From contig JAPLNJ010000871.1 in assembly GCA_026692885.1 (NCBI GenBank), positions 1 through 9,677 on the forward strand: a stretch of 9,677 nt of DNA. The letters run 5' to 3'. Of this stretch, positions 1 through 6,971 are shown in pieces; the stretch's first letter is position 1, and the number at the start of each line of letters is the position of its first letter. This stretch comes from Planctomycetota bacterium (GTDB taxonomy: Bacteria > Planctomycetota > Planctomycetia > Pirellulales > Pirellulaceae). The position numbers were made by a program, and so were the translations under genes. Under the pieces are notes generated by a model. It searched no databases. It saw only the letters and a list, made by a program, of their open reading frames with translations, and was not told the origin of the DNA.

Positions 1-1
1 G

Positions 2-1510
2 ACGACGTACGTCCGGCCCATCCCGCCCGGTTTGTCTCCCGCCGAAGATGTCGAACTGATTCTGCCCTTGGGCCGCTTCGATAGTGTCCTGGCTGGACAA
101 GTCGCGGAGCTGCTGAAGACAGTCAAGCCGTGGGGGCAGACGCCCTTGTACCGCTCCTTGGTGGAAACGCAGCGGGACTTCGACAGCGATGAAGCCGGTA
201 CGGATAAGCATGTCGTGGTCATTAGCGACGGAGCGAACTACCAATTCACACTGGCGGCCAGCGGCCAGTTTGCCGCTCCCCACCCGACTGAATTGGCCGA
301 CGTGGTCGCTGCCTGGGGCAAACACCAGCCGGCGATTCACATCGTGGGCTTCGGCATTCCAGAGGCCGAACGGGTGGATGCGGAACGCGCCTTCCGCCAA
401 CTGGTCGACCGCACGAAGGGTTCCTACGAAACGTCGGCGGTGGAAGCCCAGGCGCTGCTCGGCAAGCTCGATGAGCTATTGGCCAAAAGCACCTACACGA
501 TCCGCAACGCGGCTGGCCAAGACGTGGGCGCTGCGATCGAACAGAACGGCTCGATCAGCCCACGGCGGGGACCCGTTCGTCTCGGTGAACCGCTGGTGGT
601 CAGCCCCGTTCTGCGGGGGCCACAAAGCTACACACTCAGCTGCCAGGTCGCCAGCGTGCCCCTGCGATTACGTGGCGGGGAGCACGCGGAGTTGGTGTTG
701 AGCGACGACGGTCGCCGCGTGGAGAACGTCACCTACCTGGAGGGCTCACCGAAGTTCGGCCGGTTGCTAAACGGGCGTCTGGGTGCGCCGACCGGACTGC
801 TGGTCGGCGTCCATCGCCCGCTTGCGGAAAGGGACGGCTTGCGTTTCACCTTGTCTCTCCAGCACGAGAATCGCCGCTTCGTACCACGGCCGGCCGAGGT
901 CTGGATCGAAATCACGCCGCTCTTGGCGGACGGGAGCACCGTCGCCCCCTACTGCTTCTACGACGCCGAATTCGCCCCGTCAGCCCCGGTCCCTGCCCTC
1001 AGCTGGGTGGCCAATGGATGGCCCGATAACGGTAGTCAGGCCGCTGTTCGCTTCTGGTGCAAGGACGAGGCGACGCCGCCGGAAGTCACGATCCCGCTGA
1101 GCAAGATCCCGGCCGCTCCGGCCGATCGCCAGCAATTTCCGGCCTTCCCCGGTGTCCGTCTGCAGTTGGAGACGGTCCAACAGAACGAGGTTTTCGGCGT
1201 GCGGGTCGTGGAATGGCACGAGCCAGAATCGGAGGGGGTTGGATCGCTGAAGGTCGAATTGGCGAGGCCCCTCGAAGGCAAGTTGCGCCCGCAGCGCGTG
1301 CTGCACCTCTTGGACACCGAGCATCGCGTGGCCGCGCACCTGTTCCTGTTCACCACGTGGGATCCGCAAGCCGCCTCCAGCTTCGAGATTCGGCTGACGA
1401 AAGCCGCCTCGGTCAAGGACGAGGCCCAGCAACTGGACCAATCACTCGAGGTCAGCCTCACGGAAAACGTGGAACTGATCGCTCCCGGAATACCCACGAC
1501 GCCCCGGTAA
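2..1510 (+). CDS. VWA domain protein, 5' end missing
   Basis: The frame is open from the window edge, so the gene starts upstream; the TTG at 32 is probably internal. The N-terminal ~150 visible residues are the second half of a von Willebrand A fold. GQTPLY (codons near 134-151) supplies the Thr that normally helps bind the metal at the MIDAS site. VVVISDG (near 212-232) is the hydrophobic strand ending in the second metal-site Asp, and IHIVGFGI (near 335-358) is a later core strand. The DxSxS part of MIDAS would lie before the window and cannot be checked. From about base 490 to the TAA at 1508-1510 there are about 340 residues rich in predicted beta strands, with no cysteine cluster or membrane segment. 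I do not recognise this part; it may be one or more Ig-like or adhesion-type domains. VWA domains usually mediate metal-dependent protein binding; the partner here is unknown. The gene converges on the kinase-WD40 gene. Confidence 0.8.
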   Translation, partial: TTYVRPIPPGLSPAEDVELILPLGRFDSVLAGQVAELLKTVKPWGQTPLYRSLVETQRDFDSDEAGTDKHVVVISDGANYQFTLAASGQFAAPHPTELADVVAAWGKHQPAIHIVGFGIPEAERVDAERAFRQLVDRTKGSYETSAVEAQALLGKLDELLAKSTYTIRNAAGQDVGAAIEQNGSISPRRGPVRLGEPLVVSPVLRGPQSYTLSCQVASVPLRLRGGEHAELVLSDDGRRVENVTYLEGSPKFGRLLNGRLGAPTGLLVGVHRPLAERDGLRFTLSLQHENRRFVPRPAEVWIEITPLLADGSTVAPYCFYDAEFAPSAPVPALSWVANGWPDNGSQAAVRFWCKDEATPPEVTIPLSKIPAAPADRQQFPAFPGVRLQLETVQQNEVFGVRVVEWHEPESEGVGSLKVELARPLEGKLRPQRVLHLLDTEHRVAAHLFLFTTWDPQAASSFEIRLTKAASVKDEAQQLDQSLEVSLTENVELIAPGIPTTPR

Positions 1511-1556
1511 CCGTGGGGCGCAAAGGCCCCTGCTGTGAACATCTTCACGCCGCTCT

Positions 1557-1581
1557 CGTTCCCACGCTCCGCGTGGGAACG
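1557..1581. repeat. Perfect 11-bp palindrome (hairpin 1)
   Basis: The arms CGTTCCCACGC (1557-1567) and GCGTGGGAACG (1571-1581) are exact reverse complements around the loop TCC. It is the left member of the nested element at 1554-1665. Confidence 0.9.
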
Positions 1582-1590
1582 CAAGTGTTT

Positions 1591-1605
1591 CGACGCTCCG
1601 CGTCG
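1591..1605. repeat. 6-bp hairpin 2
   Basis: Arms CGACGC and GCGTCG flank the loop TCC. It has the same ACGC/GCGT core and the same loop as hairpin 1, and looks like a shortened copy of it. Confidence 0.7.
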
Positions 1606-1614
1606 TCTGCCCAA

Positions 1615-1629
1615 GGACGCAGAGCGTCC
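1615..1629. repeat. 6-bp hairpin 3
   Basis: Arms GGACGC and GCGTCC flank the loop AGA. It shares core and loop with hairpin 4 and is its shortened partner. Confidence 0.7.
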
Positions 1630-1637
1630 GTGGCTTG

Positions 1638-1662
1638 CGTTCCGACGCAGAGCGTCGGAACG
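1638..1662. repeat. Perfect 11-bp palindrome (hairpin 4)
   Basis: Arms CGTTCCGACGC (1638-1648) and GCGTCGGAACG (1652-1662) are exact reverse complements around the loop AGA. It is the right member of the nested element and differs from hairpin 1 at one arm position (compensated in both arms) and in the loop. Confidence 0.9.
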
Positions 1663-1670
1663 AGAAAAAA

Positions 1671-1755
1671 TACAAGCACGACGCGCAAGCGAGTGTGTCG
1701 GCGACAGGCGCGGCCAGCCATAACCGGACTCACTCGCTTGCGCGTCGTGCTCGTA
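1671..1755. repeat. Long inverted repeat with 21-bp perfect arms
   Basis: Bases 1675-1695 are the exact reverse complement of 1731-1751. After one mismatch (1674/1752), TAC at 1671-1673 pairs with GTA at 1753-1755. The spacer of 35 bases (1696-1730) has a further GTC/GAC pairing near its ends. The arms contain CACGACGCGCAAGCGAGTG. I recall this motif as a dispersed repeat of Pirellula-like genomes (from memory, not searched). Transcribed from either side it would form a strong stem-loop between the two convergent genes, so it may stop transcription or protect 3' ends. Confidence 0.85.
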
Positions 1756-1758
1756 TAA

Positions 1759-1773
1759 GGCCGGCCTGCGGCC
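1759..1773. repeat. Short GC hairpin next to the long inverted repeat
   Basis: GGCCG (1759-1763) pairs with CGGCC (1769-1773) around GCCTG. It directly follows the right arm of the long inverted repeat and may belong to the same element. Confidence 0.5.
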
Positions 1774-1852
1774 CGTTTGAAGATGTGCACCGCGGTGGGC
1801 GCAAGGGCTCCTTCGGTCGCATTCCCAGGCCATGTCGCTACCTCGCACCAGC

Positions 1853-4800
1853 TCACGGCTTCTTCTCGGCGGCCGGTTCCGTGAAGTCGTCGGAGAACCA
1901 GAGTATCGCTGTCTGGTCGTTGCTGGCGGTCAGGACGCGGCGGCCGTCCGACGAGACGGCGACGGCGGTGACCTCGGCGGCGTGGCGGCCGAGGTTCAGC
2001 ACTTGGTTACCGCTGGCCGTGTCCCAGATCTTGGCCATGCCGTCCTGACTGCCGCTCACCACACGACGGCCATCGGGAAAAAAGGCGACGGATGTGACGC
2101 TGGCGGTGTGCCCCTTGAGGGTGCAAATCGCCCGATTTGTCTCCAGATTCCAGAGTTTTACCGTGTTGTCGCCGCTGCCGGTCACCAACCGCCTGCCGTC
2201 CTGCGAAAAGCAGACGCTGAGCACGGCCAAGTCGTGGGCTCGGGGTTCACCCACGAGCGTCGCGAGCTTCCCCGCCACGTCCCAAATACGCAGCGTGCCG
2301 TCTTGGTGTGCGGTGGCCAGACGCTGTCCGTCCGGGGAGCACACGGCGCAGCATACGGGCGCGAGCGCATCGCGAGGCGTCCCAGGGGGGACAAAGCTCT
2401 GCCGTTCGTGACCGCTCAGATCCCACAAGCGGGCAACTCCGTCGTCGCCGCCCGTCAGCAGCCACGCGTCGGCACCGGAGGCGTCCGCCACGAACATCGC
2501 CGTATTAACGGCAAGCCCGTCGTGCGCCTGGGGAATCTTGAGCTTCACCCGACCAAAACCTGGATCTTGCTCGCTGACGTTCCAAAGCTTTACCGCCCCA
2601 TCGGTGCCGGCCGTCACGGCCAGAGCGCCGGACGGCGAGAAACTGGCAGAGGTCAAGGGCCCGTGATGACCGAAAATCTGCCGCAGTTGTCCGGTTCGCG
2701 CCTCCCAGAGACGGGCGCGGCGGCCGCCCACTGTCAACACCTGCGAACCATCCGGAGATGGTACGGCGGCCCAGATCGTGCCGCGACTGCCCGGCTCCGG
2801 CCACAGTGGACCGTATTGGCCGTCGGTCGGGTCCCACCGCTGCACCGAACTTGTTCCTGTGGTGGCCGAGACACACACCAAGACGCCACGGCCAGCCTGG
2901 TCAAAAGCCACACTGGTGACCGTGCCCTCCGCGATCACCCGCGTCTGCTCTTCGCGGGCGTGCTCCAGGTCCCAATGCGACAGCCGGTATCCCGCGCTGC
3001 CCAAGCAGACCGTGACGGCCTGACGGCCGTCGGCGGAGACTTCCATGAGCCGCACACCGTCTGGGTGCTTCAACATCAAGGCGGGAAGCGGACGTCCGGT
3101 CGCCACCTCCCAACGCATGACGGTGCGATCTTGACAAGCGGTCAGCAGTTCTCGGTTGCCCGGCAGGAACCGCATCGCCGTGATGCTGTGGCCGGGCGCG
3201 TGCCCGATCAGCTGGGCGTAGGTGGACCAGCGATTCTGCTGTGAGTCCCACCGCCAGAGGCGGCACTCGCCGTTGGCATCGCCGGTCAGTAGCCGGCGAC
3301 TGGGCAACTCGCCGCCCGGCGAAATGGCGACCGCGGTGATTTCGTGGCGGTGATCCGCCAGCGGGAGGGGCGCAGCTTCCGCGTCGTCAGTCGGCCAAAG
3401 TTGGGCGGCGGAACCATCGCTGCCGGTCAAGATCCATTTTCCGTCATCGGACAAAGCCAGCGCGTTGGTCTGTCCCGTCGGGCGAAAACATCGCAACTGT
3501 CCACCCGTCGTGAGATCCCACATGCGCACCGTGTTGTCGCCGGCGCTGGTCAACAGGCGGTGATCACCCTCTGGGAAAAAGACTCCTGTGTTGACCAGAA
3601 AATCATGTCCCTCCTTCAAACGCGCCGCCGACTCGCCGGGCGAAACCTTTTCGTCACGGCGTCCCACGTCATCGTCCAGCGTCTCTTCCAAACGCTTGAG
3701 CGGTTGGGCTTGCTCCAGGTGCCAGATGACAGCGACTCCGTCACGGCCAGCCGTGATGGCCCGGTCGGCACGTCGACTGAAGGCCACACTGCCAATCGGG
3801 CTGTCCTGGCCCCGCAGCACCCGGACTTCCTCGTACTGGGTCGGGTCCCATAGTTTCAGCTGGCTATCGTACCCCCCCGACAGAATGTAACGTCCATCCG
3901 GCGAAAACACAGCTGCACGGACCCAGCCCCCATGTCCCCGAAACGTCCGCCCGCGGTCCGTCGTCGCGGCTGCCGCCTGCAAGTTCCACACCCGCACCGT
4001 ATGGTCATGGCCGCCGCTGAGCAGAAAGTCGCCTTCCTGGCCACGGAAGTGGGACGCGAATTCCAGGGTGCGGATTTCGGCGTTGTGCCCGGCCAGCACT
4101 TGCACGGGCAGCGGGCGGTCCGGTTCCGTGTCGGGCGCAGAGACGGTTTCCGACCCTTGATTGGCCAGCTGTCGCTCCAACGCCGCAAAGTCGAAATCCT
4201 GAATCCGGTCCGGCTCCCAAACAAGGATGCGATTGTCGCGGCCGGCAGAGGCGACGCGCCGGCCGTCCGGTGAAAATGCCGCGGCATACACGGCCCCCTT
4301 GTGTCCCCGGAACCGTTTGAGTTCTGTGCCGTCCGCCCGCGTCCAGACACGGACCGTCGCATCCTCGCCGGCCGTCACGAGGCGATCACCCGCCGGGGCA
4401 AAGGCAGCGCTCCAAACAGGCCCGAAATGCCCGCGAAACGCCACCTCCTGCTGGGCCGAACGCCAACTCCACAACCGGGCCGTCTCGTCGCGAGAACTGC
4501 TCAACAGCCAGGCCTGATCGGGCGAGAAGTGCAGGGCGAGCACGGCGCGTCCATGCCCGGCCAGAGCCCGTTCGAAAGTGGCCTGCCGGCCGTCCCCGCT
4601 GAGTTTCCAGAGCTTGATTTCCGCCGGTTCGTCCGGTCCCTGGGGCCCGTCGCCGCCGGTGGCGAGGAATTGGCCGTCGGGGGTGATCGCCACCGCGTGA
4701 ACCGGCGTATGATGATCGATTCGGACCAGCTCCTCGCAGGCCGGGAAGGCCCAGACCCGCACCCAGCCGTCGATGGATCCCGCCACGAGATACCGGCCGT

Positions 4801-5197
4801 CCGGCGACCAGGCCACGCATTCGACGCGTTGACTCGCCTTCAGCGTTCGGTAAGCGAGGTTGCAGAGGTACGTCAGATGTCCCCATTCCCAGTCGCGCAG
4901 CGACGTTTTGCCGGGCTGTTGGTATTCCCGCAACACGCGTTCCGCATCCAGAAAGGAATTGCTGGCGATCTGTCCGGCGGCCAGACCGACCTGCGCTACG
5001 TAGGACGCCGCTTCCGCCGCGAGCCGCGCGTCGACGGCGACCTTCTCCGCATCCTGGGCGCGCTGGGCGGCCCCTTCGGCGGCCTCTTTCGCTTGTGTTT
5101 CGCGGGTGGCCGCGTCGACGGCTTCGTCCTTGGCGTCCTTCTCCCGTTCGGCTGACTTCTGAGCCTCGCCCTTGGCTTTCTTTTCGCTCTGGGCCAA
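1853..5197 (-). CDS. WD40-repeat C-terminal half of a kinase-WD40 protein (displaced frame)
   Basis: The frame is open from 5278 down to the TGA at 1853-1855. The first usable start is a TTG at 5197, with AAGGAG 12 bases before it, but there is no ATG near the N-terminus. The first ~63 residues are Lys/Glu/Ala-rich and should form a coiled coil. A segment containing RDWEWGHLTYLC (about residues 101-112) follows; planctomycete kinase-WD40 fusions have a similar segment just before the propeller. From about residue 121 there are 21 WD40 repeats, typically ending in VRVWNL- or VKLWNL-like strands and often opening with GH; clear examples carry SPDGR turns. The array probably folds into beta propellers that bind proteins. 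I take this as the C-terminal half of the kinase upstream, separated by a frame break near 5220, and not as an independent gene. An intact product would be about 1,705 residues. No signal peptide or membrane segment is seen. Confidence 0.85.
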   Translation of the reverse strand: MAQSEKKAKGEAQKSAEREKDAKDEAVDAATRETQAKEAAEGAAQRAQDAEKVAVDARLAAEAASYVAQVGLAAGQIASNSFLDAERVLREYQQPGKTSLRDWEWGHLTYLCNLAYRTLKASQRVECVAWSPDGRYLVAGSIDGWVRVWAFPACEELVRIDHHTPVHAVAITPDGQFLATGGDGPQGPDEPAEIKLWKLSGDGRQATFERALAGHGRAVLALHFSPDQAWLLSSSRDETARLWSWRSAQQEVAFRGHFGPVWSAAFAPAGDRLVTAGEDATVRVWTRADGTELKRFRGHKGAVYAAAFSPDGRRVASAGRDNRILVWEPDRIQDFDFAALERQLANQGSETVSAPDTEPDRPLPVQVLAGHNAEIRTLEFASHFRGQEGDFLLSGGHDHTVRVWNLQAAAATTDRGRTFRGHGGWVRAAVFSPDGRYILSGGYDSQLKLWDPTQYEEVRVLRGQDSPIGSVAFSRRADRAITAGRDGVAVIWHLEQAQPLKRLEETLDDDVGRRDEKVSPGESAARLKEGHDFLVNTGVFFPEGDHRLLTSAGDNTVRMWDLTTGGQLRCFRPTGQTNALALSDDGKWILTGSDGSAAQLWPTDDAEAAPLPLADHRHEITAVAISPGGELPSRRLLTGDANGECRLWRWDSQQNRWSTYAQLIGHAPGHSITAMRFLPGNRELLTACQDRTVMRWEVATGRPLPALMLKHPDGVRLMEVSADGRQAVTVCLGSAGYRLSHWDLEHAREEQTRVIAEGTVTSVAFDQAGRGVLVCVSATTGTSSVQRWDPTDGQYGPLWPEPGSRGTIWAAVPSPDGSQVLTVGGRRARLWEARTGQLRQIFGHHGPLTSASFSPSGALAVTAGTDGAVKLWNVSEQDPGFGRVKLKIPQAHDGLAVNTAMFVADASGADAWLLTGGDDGVARLWDLSGHERQSFVPPGTPRDALAPVCCAVCSPDGQRLATAHQDGTLRIWDVAGKLATLVGEPRAHDLAVLSVCFSQDGRRLVTGSGDNTVKLWNLETNRAICTLKGHTASVTSVAFFPDGRRVVSGSQDGMAKIWDTASGNQVLNLGRHAAEVTAVAVSSDGRRVLTASNDQTAILWFSDDFTEPAAEKKP
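1880..4837 (-). other. Array of 21 WD40 repeats
   Basis: By hand I count 21 blades. Blades 1-7 lie at about 4837-3826, 8-14 at about 3825-2798 and 15-21 at about 2797-1880. Well-formed blades open with GH-type motifs (LAGH, FRGH, LIGH, LKGH) and end in a Trp-containing strand (VRVWNL, LKLWDP, VKLWNL, AKIWDT). Blades 8, 10, 13, 14, 15 and 18 have lost the GH pair. Twenty-one fits three seven-bladed propellers, the usual closed form; the blades are diverged and not recent copies of each other. Confidence 0.8.
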
Positions 5198-6971
5198 CTC
5201 CTCCGCCTGCTCCTTGGCCAGCGTCCTGCGCCGCGCGCAGCCGCTTCCGCAGGTCCCGGTGGGCAGGGTTGTCCTCCTTCAGGAGCGACAGCCCCAGATC
5301 GAAATCGCCTTTCTCCAGTGCACATTGCGAGTAGGCGGCTTGCGTCTCACCGACACCGACCTGAGCTCGGCCGTTGCCGGCCCAGAGATCGTGGGCTTCC
5401 TGGAAGGCGAACAGCGCTCGCGAGAAATCCTGGTAGTCCCGGGTCTGCCGAGCTTTGGCCAGATTCTCTTCGGCCCGCGCTGACAGCGCAATGCTTTCTG
5501 TATGCGACTGGTACTGCCGGATCGCGGCCTGGAACTCCTGGACGCTGGAATAGCGATCTTCGGGCCTCGTCGCCAACGCCTGGTAGGCAATGTCCAGCAG
5601 CTCGCCGGTTCGGTCGGTCGGTCGGATCTCGTTCCGGGCGGCTGCATGCACGCAGCTCATGACGTCCTGACCGTGGTGGGGCGGATTGCCCGTGACGATC
5701 TCAAACAGGATCGCGCCCAAGAGGTACACGTCGCTGGCCGGACCGATCACTTCCATCGGACCGGTGGCCATTTCGGGCGCCATGTAGGCCGGCGTTCCGC
5801 CCATGCCCGTCGACTGTGTAATGCTGCCCGATTTCAGAAACAGCGGGGTCGACAGGGCGATCCCCCAATCCATCACCAGGACTTCGCCAAAGTCACCCAG
5901 CATCACGTTTTCGGGTTTCAGATCGCGATGAATGATGCCGCGGGCGTGGGCAAACGCAATCGCGTCCGCGACACTCAGCAAGAGAGTCAAGTTGTCCGCC
6001 ACTGCTTTGCTGTGGAGTACCGCCGACCAGGGCGTGCCGTGGACACGTTTCATGGCATAAAACAACGCGCCGGCTTCATTTGTGCCCAGGTCGTAGATCG
6101 GTACGATGTTGGGGTGTTCCAGATCGCCGGTCACGACCGCCTCGGACAGGAATTTCATCCGGTGATCGTCGTCGTCCTTGATCTCGGGCTTGAGCATCTT
6201 GAGAGCGACGGTGCGGTCAATCGATCCCTGCCTGGCAGAGTAGACGACGCCGACGCCACCCTCACCGATGACGCCGAGCAACTCATAGTCGGCGGGTCCG
6301 GTTTTCGTCTCGCGGGGCGCCGCCACCGTCCGGCGCTGCACGACCAGGCTCGTAGCGACCGTGGTCCCACCGGACGCACCTTTGAGCGTCATCCCGGGAG
6401 TGGCTCGCGGCGAGATACTCCGTCGCCACATCTGCGACATCTGATCGAGATCCTCGCCGGACAGCTGGCGCGGGGCGGCGGCCCCAGGCGGACCGGACGC
6501 GACCGGCAGCGGTAAGTCGCTGTCCGTCACAATCGCCATCGGCGGCGCTGGAGCGGGACCAGCGGGACCAGCGGGGCCCGCGGGGAGACTAGACGGCGGA
6601 GACACCACCTCCCCGGGCCGGTCACGAGGAGGGGCACCACTGCCGCGTTCGACGATCTTGAGCAGGATTTGCTTCAACGATAGGGTGGATTCCTTGATGC
6701 CAGACACCCCCGGGCGCGGCTGGCTGGCGGGGGCCTGCGGAGGGCGCCCGGCAGCTACCGGATGAACTCCCGGCGGCGTCCCGCTCAGCGCAGTCCAGTC
6801 GACCGTCAGCAGCGGACCTCGCTCGACAGCTGATTGGCTCGCTTCGAAGGGAGTCGCGGCCAGCGGTTCCTCCGGACCTTCATCCCACAGCAGACCACCG
6901 CAGGCGGGACACCTGCCGGAACCGAGAGCGACCTCATTGAGTTCGGTATCGCAGATGGGACACGTCAACAT
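4386..6971 (-). CDS. Hanks-type Ser/Thr protein kinase, N-terminal half of a kinase-WD40 protein
   Basis: The ATG at 6971 is chosen because GAGGAG lies 10 bases before it; the TTG at 7004, overlapping the previous stop, is less likely. Residues 4-24 form a zinc ribbon (CPIC, then CPAC). Residues ~25-225 are a Pro/Gly-rich linker including three PAG repeats. The kinase domain spans ~229-487. It has the glycine loop GEGGVGVV (236-243), VALK with the ATP-binding Lys258, HRDLKPEN with catalytic Asp350, DWG in place of DFG (Asp368), and APE at 398-400. All catalytic residues are present, so it should be active. DWG is common in planctomycete kinases. A helical TPR-like stretch (~490-580) follows. 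True coding ends near 5221. Beyond that the frame stays open to the TGA at 4386, but the Arg/Gly-rich translation is the WD40 gene read out of frame. No membrane segment is seen, so I infer a cytoplasmic protein. Substrates are unknown. Confidence 0.85.
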   Translation of the reverse strand: MLTCPICDTELNEVALGSGRCPACGGLLWDEGPEEPLAATPFEASQSAVERGPLLTVDWTALSGTPPGVHPVAAGRPPQAPASQPRPGVSGIKESTLSLKQILLKIVERGSGAPPRDRPGEVVSPPSSLPAGPAGPAGPAPAPPMAIVTDSDLPLPVASGPPGAAAPRQLSGEDLDQMSQMWRRSISPRATPGMTLKGASGGTTVATSLVVQRRTVAAPRETKTGPADYELLGVIGEGGVGVVYSARQGSIDRTVALKMLKPEIKDDDDHRMKFLSEAVVTGDLEHPNIVPIYDLGTNEAGALFYAMKRVHGTPWSAVLHSKAVADNLTLLLSVADAIAFAHARGIIHRDLKPENVMLGDFGEVLVMDWGIALSTPLFLKSGSITQSTGMGGTPAYMAPEMATGPMEVIGPASDVYLLGAILFEIVTGNPPHHGQDVMSCVHAAARNEIRPTDRTGELLDIAYQALATRPEDRYSSVQEFQAAIRQYQSHTESIALSARAEENLAKARQTRDYQDFSRALFAFQEAHDLWAGNGRAQVGVGETQAAYSQCALEKGDFDLGLSLLKEDNPAHRDLRKRLRAAQDAGQGAGGGVGPERKESQGRGSEVSRTGEGRQGRSRRRGHPRNTSERGRRRGRPARPGCGEGRRRRAARGGSGVLRSAGRSGRRTDRQQFLSGCGTRVAGIPTARQNVAARLGMGTSDVPLQPRLPNAEGESTRRMRGLVAGRPVSRGGIHRRLGAGLGLPGLRGAGPNRSSYAGSRGGDHPRRPIPRHRRRRAPGTGRTGGNQALETQRGRPAGHFRTGSGRAWTRRARPALLARSGLAVEQFSRRDGPVVELAFGPAGGGVSRAFRACLERCLCPGG
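5215..5240 (-). other. Frame break between kinase and WD40 halves
   Basis: Upstream the kinase frame reads sensibly up to RKRLRAAQD. Downstream the WD40 frame reads LAKEQAEELAQSEKK, which continues the same helical, charged sequence. The switch is best placed after the GAC codon at 5225-5223. Skipping the G at 5222 gives D-L-A, and restoring two lost bases (for example a CG pair) gives D-A-L-A. The spot is very GC-rich, with runs of GCG/CGC, which favours a sequencing or assembly error or a small deletion. No standard slippery heptamer or rare codon followed by a stop is present, so programmed shifting has little support. Confidence 0.75.
5511..6287 (-). other. Protein kinase catalytic domain
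   Basis: The domain runs from YELLGVIGEGG to the RPEDRYSSVQEF helix, the usual end of bacterial PknB-like domains. The activation segment contains GTPAYMAPE and a Ser/Thr-rich stretch (SGSITQSTGMGGT), where autophosphorylation commonly occurs in this family. Confidence 0.9.
6552..6578 (-). repeat. Three 9-bp tandem repeats coding PAG triplets
   Basis: AGCGGGACC occurs at 6552-6560 and 6561-6569, and with one change at 6570-6578 (plus-strand reading). It codes a Gly-Pro-Ala run in the flexible linker between zinc ribbon and kinase, and may vary in copy number. Confidence 0.8.
6900..6962 (-). other. N-terminal zinc ribbon of the kinase
   Basis: Two CxxC knuckles, CPIC and CPAC, are separated by 13 residues and followed by GGLLWDEG. 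This matches the small zinc ribbons found at the N-terminus of many bacterial proteins. Its role in the kinase is unknown; protein binding is the likeliest. Confidence 0.75.

Larger units (their letters stand above)
1554..1665. repeat. Nested inverted repeat enclosing four hairpins
   Basis: The ends match as an inverted repeat: TCTCGTTCC at 1554-1562 pairs with GGAACGAGA at 1657-1665. GGAACGCAAG at 1576-1585 pairs with CTTGCGTTCC at 1634-1643. Inside are four smaller hairpins (1557-1581, 1591-1605, 1615-1629, 1638-1662) that share the core ACGC-NNN-GCGT. In hairpins 1 and 2 the three-base loop is TCC (GGA on the other strand); in 3 and 4 it is AGA. So the first two carry the core ACGCRGAGCGT in one orientation and the last two in the other. 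This is the structure of a REP-like or MITE-like composite element. I recall similar palindromes as numerous in planctomycete genomes; copy number cannot be seen here. Confidence 0.8.
1511..1852. other. Intergenic region between convergent genes, rich in palindromes
   Basis: These 342 bases lie between the stop of the VWA gene and the stop of the kinase-WD40 gene. Several frames are open here on both strands, but their translations are only the palindromes read through (peptides such as SAWER, HDAQAS, LARRA). I recall such peptides as common spurious hypothetical proteins in planctomycete genomes. Bases 1511-1553 and 1776-1852 hold no gene; the only structure seen there is a 10-bp palindrome at 1788-1797 (CACCGCGGTG). 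The rest is covered by the separate repeat entries. Because both flanking genes end here, the hairpins could act as a two-way transcription end, but no U-tract typical of an intrinsic terminator follows them. Confidence 0.75.

Noticed and set aside
1554..1755. CRISPR array
   Set aside because: The repeats are palindromes of differing length with no regular spacers of equal size.
1036..1848. 270-codon minus-strand frame and other open frames across 1442-2048
   Set aside because: These read through the palindromes (HDAQAS, SAWER, LARRA peptides) and through the antisense of the VWA or WD40 genes. They are not believable proteins.
1832..3244. 470-codon open frame on the plus strand
   Set aside because: It is antisense to the WD40 array, whose repeats are clear; the translation is rich in His, Arg and Gly with no recognisable domain.
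4301..5155. 284-codon open frame on the plus strand
   Set aside because: It is the complement of the coiled coil and first WD40 blades; high GC keeps the opposite frame open.
4386..5221. Arg/Gly-rich C-terminal tail of the kinase
   Set aside because: It is the WD40 coding sequence read in the wrong frame after the frame break.
5215..5240. Programmed ribosomal frameshift site
   Set aside because: No known slippery sequence, and no stop codon close after it in the original frame.
5195..5278. Independent WD40 gene starting at TTG 5197
   Set aside because: AAGGAG stands 12 bases upstream, but it codes for part of a coiled coil that continues directly from the kinase side, and no ATG is near. 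I keep it only as a less likely option.
5502..6515. 337-codon open frame on the plus strand
   Set aside because: It is antisense to the kinase domain, which has every catalytic motif.
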